Shown here: positions 56,610 through 64,000 of the stretch, one piece after another | Numbering within the stretch: the stretch's first letter is position 1 | Layout: every line of letters begins with the position of its first letter | NCBI GenBank assembly: GCA_021234155.1 | Contig: JAJEKV010000222.1 | Location: forward strand, 376,001-440,000 | Length of the DNA stretch: 64,000 nucleotides | Origin: Isoetes taiwanensis | Taxonomy: Eukaryota; Streptophyta; Lycopodiopsida; Isoetales; Isoetaceae | Direction of reading: 5' to 3' | Notes under the pieces: generated by a model | The model's database searches: none | What the model saw: only the letters and a program-made list of their open reading frames with translations | What the model was told of the DNA's origin: nothing | Program-made: the position numbers and the translations under genes

Positions 56610-56732
56610 GTAATAATGCTAGTATATAGTACTCTGAAATGCAGTTTTGCAACACATTCCAACTAGAAAGGCAGGAACAGATATTGTAAAATTCTGGTAA
56701 TTGTCATCAGCCATGTTGGTGGTGATGTGGAG

Positions 56733-56832
56733 CATGAAGGGTCGGGCATTCTTGCCAGCCCCTGACGGGCAGAATCTAGGACAGTGGATTCTGCAGATCA
56801 AGGAGTTGGCAAGAATGCCCGACTCCTTCATG
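56733..56832 (+). ncRNA. MicroRNA-precursor-like foldback
   Basis: The 5' arm 56733-56757 (CATGAAGG, then GTCGGGCATTCTTGCCA) pairs with the 3' arm 56807-56832 over 25 bp with one bulged A. The stem continues through an interrupted CCTGA/TCAAGG region to an inner GCAGAATC/GATTCTGC stem (56769-56776 with 56787-56794) and a 10-base loop. The total length, near-perfect 25-bp duplex and broken upper stem suit a plant pre-miRNA; the lower stem may extend a little. I do not recognise the arm as a known conserved miRNA. A MITE or a simple inverted duplication is the alternative. Confidence 0.5.
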
Positions 56833-56963
56833 TTTCTACTACGTCAAGGTAAGCTTTCCTCACCGACCAGATTCTACAGGTTTTTTCAGAGCCAGTTGCT
56901 TTTCTCGATTAGAAAATTTGTATATTTTTTGCTGGTTGTATTTACAGGTCAATGTTTAGAAGA

Positions 56964-57107
56964 AATGATTCTTGGAAAAGTTCCTATGCGCAAGACATCA
57001 ACATCATAAGTGAAGTGGTGTTCTATTGATGAGAAAAAATGATTCTTGGGAAAGGTCTTATGCACAAGACATCAACATCCGAAGTGAAGTGGTGTTCTAT
57101 TGATGAG
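56964..57107. repeat. 74-bp tandem duplication
   Basis: AATGATTCTTGG, CAAGACATCAACATC and GTGAAGTGGTGTTCTATTG occur twice with few changes. Confidence 0.85.
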
Positions 57108-57298
57108 CCTGGATCAATGAATATAATAATTCATAGGAAAACACAACAACGAATTCTAAATGAGTGAAAACAAAATCAAATGCCTCAAAATTAGACAATC
57201 ACTGAGGTCATATGAACAGAGTATCAACAAGTAATCCCATATGGGCTTAGGAATTTGAAGAACATTGTTGAAGGTAAATTCGTCTCTGAGTTAGAAAC

Positions 57299-57355
57299 TT
57301 ATCGTCGGGATAAAAATCCATGCCCTTTCGGGTTTCCGAGGAAAACTCTAATAAC
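57299..57355 (-). other. Three-way-junction hairpin motif, copy D (degenerate)
   Basis: The minus strand shares GTTTTCCTCGGAAACCCG, then AAAGGGC and GGAT-TTTT-ATCC with copies A-C. The outer stem is largely lost. Confidence 0.55.
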
Positions 57356-57359
57356 TGAC

Positions 57360-59649
<2,290 letters not shown>

Positions 59650-60225
59650 TGTGATATTACATTCTAATCTATGAGAAGCAGTGGCAGTGGATTAGAATGT
59701 GCATACTGACCTATGAGAAGCAGTGGCAGTAGGTCAAAGTCAAAGGTGGCGGGTCAGTCAAAGGTGGCGGGCAGGTACTACCCGGGTGTTGCTAGGCTCG
59801 CTAGAAATCGTCACCTACCCCCTGCCCGCCACTTAGGGTTTTGAGTTGACTAGTCAAAGTCAAAGTCAACTAGGGCCGAAATTTAAGGTCAGCAAGTCTA
59901 TCTACTCCGGATTTTTAGGCAAGTTGTAGAACTTTCTATATAAAGGGGATGCACAAATTGTCAAGTGGATGTACCCAGATTGGAAAGTAAATATACACAT
60001 AAATGCTGGAGTGATGCACAGATTATGTGTACTTGCAGGGCGTGTTACAAGAGAGGAGGAGATTATGGGCGCTATGTTATTGATTTGTATGATGATTATT
60101 GACTTGTACATGATCAATTGAAAATTAGTGACCACTTTTTGGCTTTTCACTAAGATCATAAAGTTGTAAATCTTGCTAGACATCTATCTTCAGTTTCTTG
60201 AGTATATTATCTTCAAATCTTATCA
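59650..60225 (+). repeat. 5' LTR of copia element 2
   Basis: It starts near TGTGATATTACA and ends ...CTTATCA, one base before the primer-binding site. It contains a duplicated GAAGCAGTGGCAGT motif (59671 and 59718) and a TATA box. The exact start cannot be checked because the 3' LTR lies outside the window. Confidence 0.65.
59937..59944 (+). promoter_or_regulatory. TATA box in copia LTR
   Basis: TATATAAA in a CTATATAAAGG context, about 290 bp before the end of the LTR. Confidence 0.6.
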
Positions 60226-60226
60226 C

Positions 60227-60238
60227 TGGTATCAGAGC
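60227..60238 (+). promoter_or_regulatory. Primer-binding site of copia element 2
   Basis: TGGTATCAGAGC, complementary to the 3' end of initiator tRNA-Met. Confidence 0.92.
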
Positions 60239-60244
60239 AACAAC

Positions 60245-61015
60245 ATGTCTAGTAGATTTGCTGCAAGTTTGTTGAACACAATAGATGTGTATAAAGGTGG
60301 ACCAGGGTTCCAGGTGTGGAAGGATGCCATCCAATATGTGTTAGAGGTGGAAGACCTCTGGGATCTGGTAGATCCCGATGGGACTGTGAGTGCTCAAACA
60401 AGGATCTTGAGCAGGTCTGAGTCTGCAGGATCTGCAGTTGATACAGCAGAGAAGTCTACAGGAGGGGACGCTGCAGGTGGAGTTAGTGGCTCAACAGGAG
60501 GGAAGTCTCTGCAAGCTAAGGCCAAAGCAGCACAAGGGATCATCTCATGCAAGGTAAGTCCCTCTATACGCCTTAAGCTTAGATCTCTTGGACCTAGAGA
60601 CATGTGGAAGTTTCTGTTGAAGCATTATGAGGAAAAGACTTCCTCGCAGATAGACCTTCTTGAAAATGAATTAAGAGGTTTAAAATTAAGAGAGAATGAA
60701 GATGTGGGAGAGTTCTTTAACAAGTTTGATAACTTAATAGTAGATTTGCATGGTGCTGGAGTTGTAATCTCAGAGAGAAGTCAGGTTCTACAAATATCAA
60801 GAGCCATAGGTGACAATGAGACTCTGGCCTTATTCATAAGAAATTCATGTAAGTCTAGGGAAGAAGCTGAAACTACCTTAAGAACTGAATGGGAACAAAA
60901 GAAGATCTTAAGGCAAAATGAAGACACTCCTGAAATTTTGTTTGTAAAGAGAAAGGAAACTGTCATGAGTCAGGACACTATAAAAATGAGTGCCCTAAGC
61001 TTAAGAGAGATTTAA
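60245..61015 (+). pseudogene. Copia element 2 gag
   Basis: The frame opens with MSSRFAASLLNTIDVYKG at 60245, 7 bp after the primer-binding site. It contains the copia gag core: FQVWKDAIQYVLEVEDLWDL, a Gly/Ala/Ser-rich insert, LRSLGPRDMWKFLLKHYEEK (UBN2-like) and LRENEDVGEFFNKFDNL. A frameshift at about 60940 diverts the reading. The zinc knuckle itself (CYTCGGRGHIASKC, 61018-61059) and a less regular CHESGHYKNEC are in the next frame. Gag would form the cytoplasmic particle. The single indel is the main defect, so the copy is relatively young. Confidence 0.85.
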
Positions 61016-61566
61016 ATTGCTATACATGTGGAGGAAGAGGTCATATAGCATCAAAATGTCCAACACCAAAGGGGTTTGGAAAATCTAGAGGAAGAGGAGA
61101 ATCTAGCAGGGGCAGATCAGGAAGAGGAAGAGGTCGAGGCTATGAGAAAGCATATGTTGCTCAAGAACAGGAGATCAATGAAAAAGGGGTTACTGAGGAA
61201 ATAGACGAGGATGAGGTAAACATTGAATTTGCTATTATGCATGAAAGTGTTGGCACTAATGAATCTGATCATTTGATAGTTGATAGTGGAGCTGAAAGAT
61301 CAGTAGTCCAATCTACTGAGCTTTTGAAGAATATATCAACTACGAGCTCCAGAAAAATACAAGTTGGAAATGGAGCTCTTCAAGAAGTAAAAGGAAGGGG
61401 TTTGCTGCAGTTAGAAGATCTTGAAGGCAATATTGTGAATATAGAAGATGTTTTGTGTGTCCCAGCCATAATCAGAAATTTAATTTACATCATAGACTTT
61501 TGTGATTTGGGATATAGAGTTGTGTTTGAAGGAGACAAATGTAATGTATTTCGAACAATGAATTGA
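60942..61566 (+). pseudogene. Copia element 2 zinc knuckle and aspartic protease
   Basis: After the frameshift, the frame carries a CX2CX4HX4C knuckle (61018-61059), an Arg/Gly-rich stretch (GKSRGRGESSRGRSGRGRGR), then the protease with LIVDSGAERSV (catalytic Asp intact, about 61275) and VLCVPAIIRNLI. It stops at 61564-61566, where the next segment is in another frame. The protease would cleave Gag-Pol. Confidence 0.85.
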
Positions 61567-61600
61567 AGTTTTTGCTAAAAGAGTTGGCAATCTATTTGAG

Positions 61601-62460
61601 ATGGATAGTGTTGTGCATCATAGCATAAATACAATTCAAGAAGAGAGTGTAGATCTATGGCATAAAAGATTGGCACACACAAATTGCAAAAATTTGAAAT
61701 GGTTGCTTAAGCAAGGTTACATAAATTATCATGACAGCAAGTCAAATGAGTTTATTTGTGAAGGATGTGCTTTGGGCAAACTAAACAGGCTGCCATTTGC
61801 TAAAAGTAAAACAAGGGCTCAAACAAATTCTCGAGTTAGTGCATACTTGATTTATGTGGTCCCTTAAATGTGCAAAGCGGAACCAATAAAAGATACTTTA
61901 TAACGTTCACGAGATGACTATAGCGAGAAAATGTAGAACATATTGTTTGACAAGAAAATCTCAAGCATTGAGTGTTTTCAAACAATATGTGGCTGAAATG
62001 GAAAGAGAGACCAATCTCAAACTCAAATGTATTAGATCGGATAGAGGAGGTGAATATCTTGCAAAGCAATTTAAACAATTCTGTGCTGTTCAGGGAATTA
62101 AGAGACAGTTAACCTGCAGATACTCACCTCAGCAAAACGGAGTTTCAGAAAGAAAGAACAGGACATTAATGGATGCAGTCAGAGCCATGATAAAAGGAAG
62201 TGGTCTGCCCAACAAGCTTTGGGAAGAGGCGTTACAAACTAGCAGGTGTTAATACAAAACATGTCGCCTACAAAGAAGTTTAAAGGGAAACATCCCAGAT
62301 GCTATATGGAATCCAGATAAAAATATAAACTATGAGAAGCTAAAAGCATTTGGATGTTTAGTTTATGCACATGTTCCTACTGAATTGAGAAAGAAATTAG
62401 ACAACAAGGCTGAAGTTGGATTTCTTGTAGGCTATGATGAGCATTCTAAAGGATATAGAA
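61601..62460 (+). pseudogene. Copia element 2 integrase
   Basis: GAG-pre-integrase LWHKRLAHTNCKNLK with CEGCALGKLNRLPF (His/Cys zinc site, 61655-61800) is followed in another frame by the catalytic core: CIRSDRGGEYLAKQF (second Asp, about 62037) and PQQNGVSERKNRTLMDAVRAMI (Glu, about 62150). The first Asp region near 61900 is scrambled by frame breaks. After 62260 come the KLKAFGCLVYAHVP-like and LDNKAEVGFLVGYDEHSKGYR segments of the integrase C-terminus. Integrase inserts the cDNA into host DNA. At least three frame breaks prevent expression. Confidence 0.85.
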
Positions 62461-62877
62461 TATATATGTCCGAATAAAAACTGCATTAGTCAGCAGAGAT
62501 GTTTTATTTAATGAGCACATACTTTATAAAGATAGATACAAAAAGGGAACCAAAATTGTCACAACAAGACCAGAGATGCCTATGTTTGATTTAGATGATG
62601 CAGATGATTATGAAGAAGAAAAGCAGGACTTGAGTACAGCAGAAATGGAGAGTCCAACAATGCAAACTGAAATGGAGACTCCGTATGCATGAAGGTCGAG
62701 GGAGTCAATTGATCATCATATGGAAAAAAAAGAAAAGGAAAACTCAGGCAGAAAAATTAGTAGAGGAAGCTAAACTAGAGGAGGGAAAATTATATGGCAG
62801 AGATGAGTCAGGGAAAAGTAGAAGACACGTTACATTTGAGCCAGAGCAGATTATGGCTATTTTAGAAGATGAAATCA

Positions 62878-64000
62878 TTCCACAAAACTTTGAAGATGCT
62901 CTACAAAGTCAGGACAAAGATTGCCATGAATGATGAACTCAAATCCTTTAAAGAAACTAAAACTTATGACCTTGTCAAGGCTGATAGCAAACAGAATGTA
63001 ATTGGAAGCAAGTGGTTGTACAAAGTAAAAGTAAATCCTGATGGCAGCAAGAAATTTAAGGCAAGGCTGGTTGCTCAAGGTTACACACAGAAAAAGGGAA
63101 GAGATTATGATGAAACCTATTCTCCTATAGTCAAGCTCACAAGCATTAGAGTTTTGCTTGCTATGGCAAATGCATTAAATTTAGAGCTGCATCACATGGA
63201 TGTGAAGACAGCATTCTTAAATGCCACACTTGAGGAGGAGGCTTATATGAAGCAAGCTCCAGGATATTCACATGGCAAGGATATGGTCTGGAAACTCAAT
63301 AGGGCAGTCTATGGGCTGAAACAGTCACCAAGAGAATGGTACTTATGTATAAATGGTTTCTTACAAGAACAGGGCTTTGAAAAGTTACATAATGATGGAA
63401 ATCTCTATAGATTTGAAGAAGATGGAGAATATTGCATGATAGCCTTATATGTGGATGATTGTATCATGATTGCAAATTCTTTGAAAATCCTCAACAGGTG
63501 CAAAAGCATTTTAAAGTCAAGGTTTCAAATGTCAGATCTGGGTGAACTGAGGAAGTTTCTTGGAATTGAGGTTATCAGGGATAGGAAGCAGAAATGGATA
63601 AAATTGCATCAAAGAACACATATAGAAAATATGCTCAAAAGGTTCAAGCTGGTTGAGGCAAAGCCATCCAAAATTCCAATGACAACAGGGCATAGGCTGA
63701 CTGATGTTCACAACGTCTCAAATGATGAAGAAAATAAAATGGAAAATGTACCATATAGAGCATTGATTGGGTGCCTACTCTTTCTGGCAAACAGCACACG
63801 ACCTGACATTGCCTATGCTGTAAACATTTTGAGCAGAAGGAATCATGATGCTACTAAAGAACATTGGGAGGCAGCCAAGCGAGTTCTCAAATATCTAAAG
63901 GGAACACAAACTCATGGTATATGTTTTGATTCAGAAAACCTAACTATGACTTGTTATAGTGATGCAGATTGGGGAGGAGATCTGCATACAAGGAAATCTA
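62878..64000 (+). pseudogene. Copia element 2 reverse transcriptase and RNase H start, runs off the window
   Basis: From 62926 one open frame runs to the window edge: AMNDELKSFKETKTYDLV, GSKWLYKVKVNPDGS, KARLVAQGYTQKKGRDYDETY, HHMDVKTAFLNATLEEEAYMKQ, YGLKQSPREWY, then ALYVDDCIMI (about 63445-63475, catalytic Asp pair) and LGELRKFLGIEV. It continues with RALIGCLLFLANSTRPDIAYAV and the first RNase H motif, YSDADWGGDLHTRKS. No stop interrupts more than 1 kb, the best-preserved part of the element. The upstream junction (FEDALQSQDKDCHE to MNDELKSF, about 62920) is a frameshift. Confidence 0.9.

Overview
The window looks like nuclear DNA of a land plant. It carries one intact plant-type kelch-repeat F-box gene (SKIP11-like), plant Ty1/copia and Ty3/gypsy-type LTR retrotransposons primed by initiator tRNA-Met, L1-type LINEs with DUF4283-like ORF1 and zf-RVT ends, RTE-like LINE remnants, tRNA-derived SINEs and GT-AG introns. 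The density of old, nested, truncated elements and the RTE-like LINEs would suit a large-genome plant such as a gymnosperm, fern or lycophyte, but nothing seen fixes the lineage.

Layout. 1-1.57 kb: L1 ORF1 remnant whose 3' tail truncates a minus-strand zinc-finger gene (1.56-2.85 kb). 2.9-7.5 kb: mostly unassigned sequence, with an L1 tail, a 62-bp duplication and a SINE-like unit made of a 5S rRNA-like head, a tRNA-like part and a GATA tail. 7.49-11.10 kb: L1 with target-site duplications, inside a dispersed repeat family (R1) that recurs at 11-13.6 kb and 28.5-29.7 kb. 12.3-13.4 kb: a twin-unit foldback element, with a second copy at 55.5-56.6 kb.

14.49-22.31 kb is the most unusual part. 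It is a GC-richer island, with L1 fragments on both sides, holding about twenty short palindromes built on the half-arm TCTCGACTCG and its complement. They lie between uncharacterised coding segments, mainly in predicted introns and flanks. One coding segment is an FCP1/SCP-like HAD phosphatase domain.

22.4-28.1 kb: more L1 remnants and a minus-strand LINE whose 3' UTR holds a three-way-junction hairpin also present in both foldback elements and at 57.3 kb. 30.75-32.25 kb: the SKIP11-like gene, the only clearly intact cellular gene. 33-34.7 kb: two short truncated L1 insertions with clean target-site duplications. 36.2-50.06 kb: a minus-strand copia element split by a 1.4-kb L1 (12-bp duplication) and by a 9.24-kb LTR retrotransposon (CTAGA duplication). 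51-52.5 kb: exons of a broken WD40 gene. 56.73-56.83 kb: a microRNA-precursor-like hairpin. 58.16 kb: an uninterrupted (AG)60 tract. 58.3-59.65 kb: RTE-like LINE remnant, cut by a plus-strand copia element that runs off the window end.

Most genes here belong to mobile elements and do not form a joint pathway. The candidates for something undescribed are the palindrome island, the three-way-junction hairpin family, the 5S/tRNA composite SINE and the MIR-like foldback.
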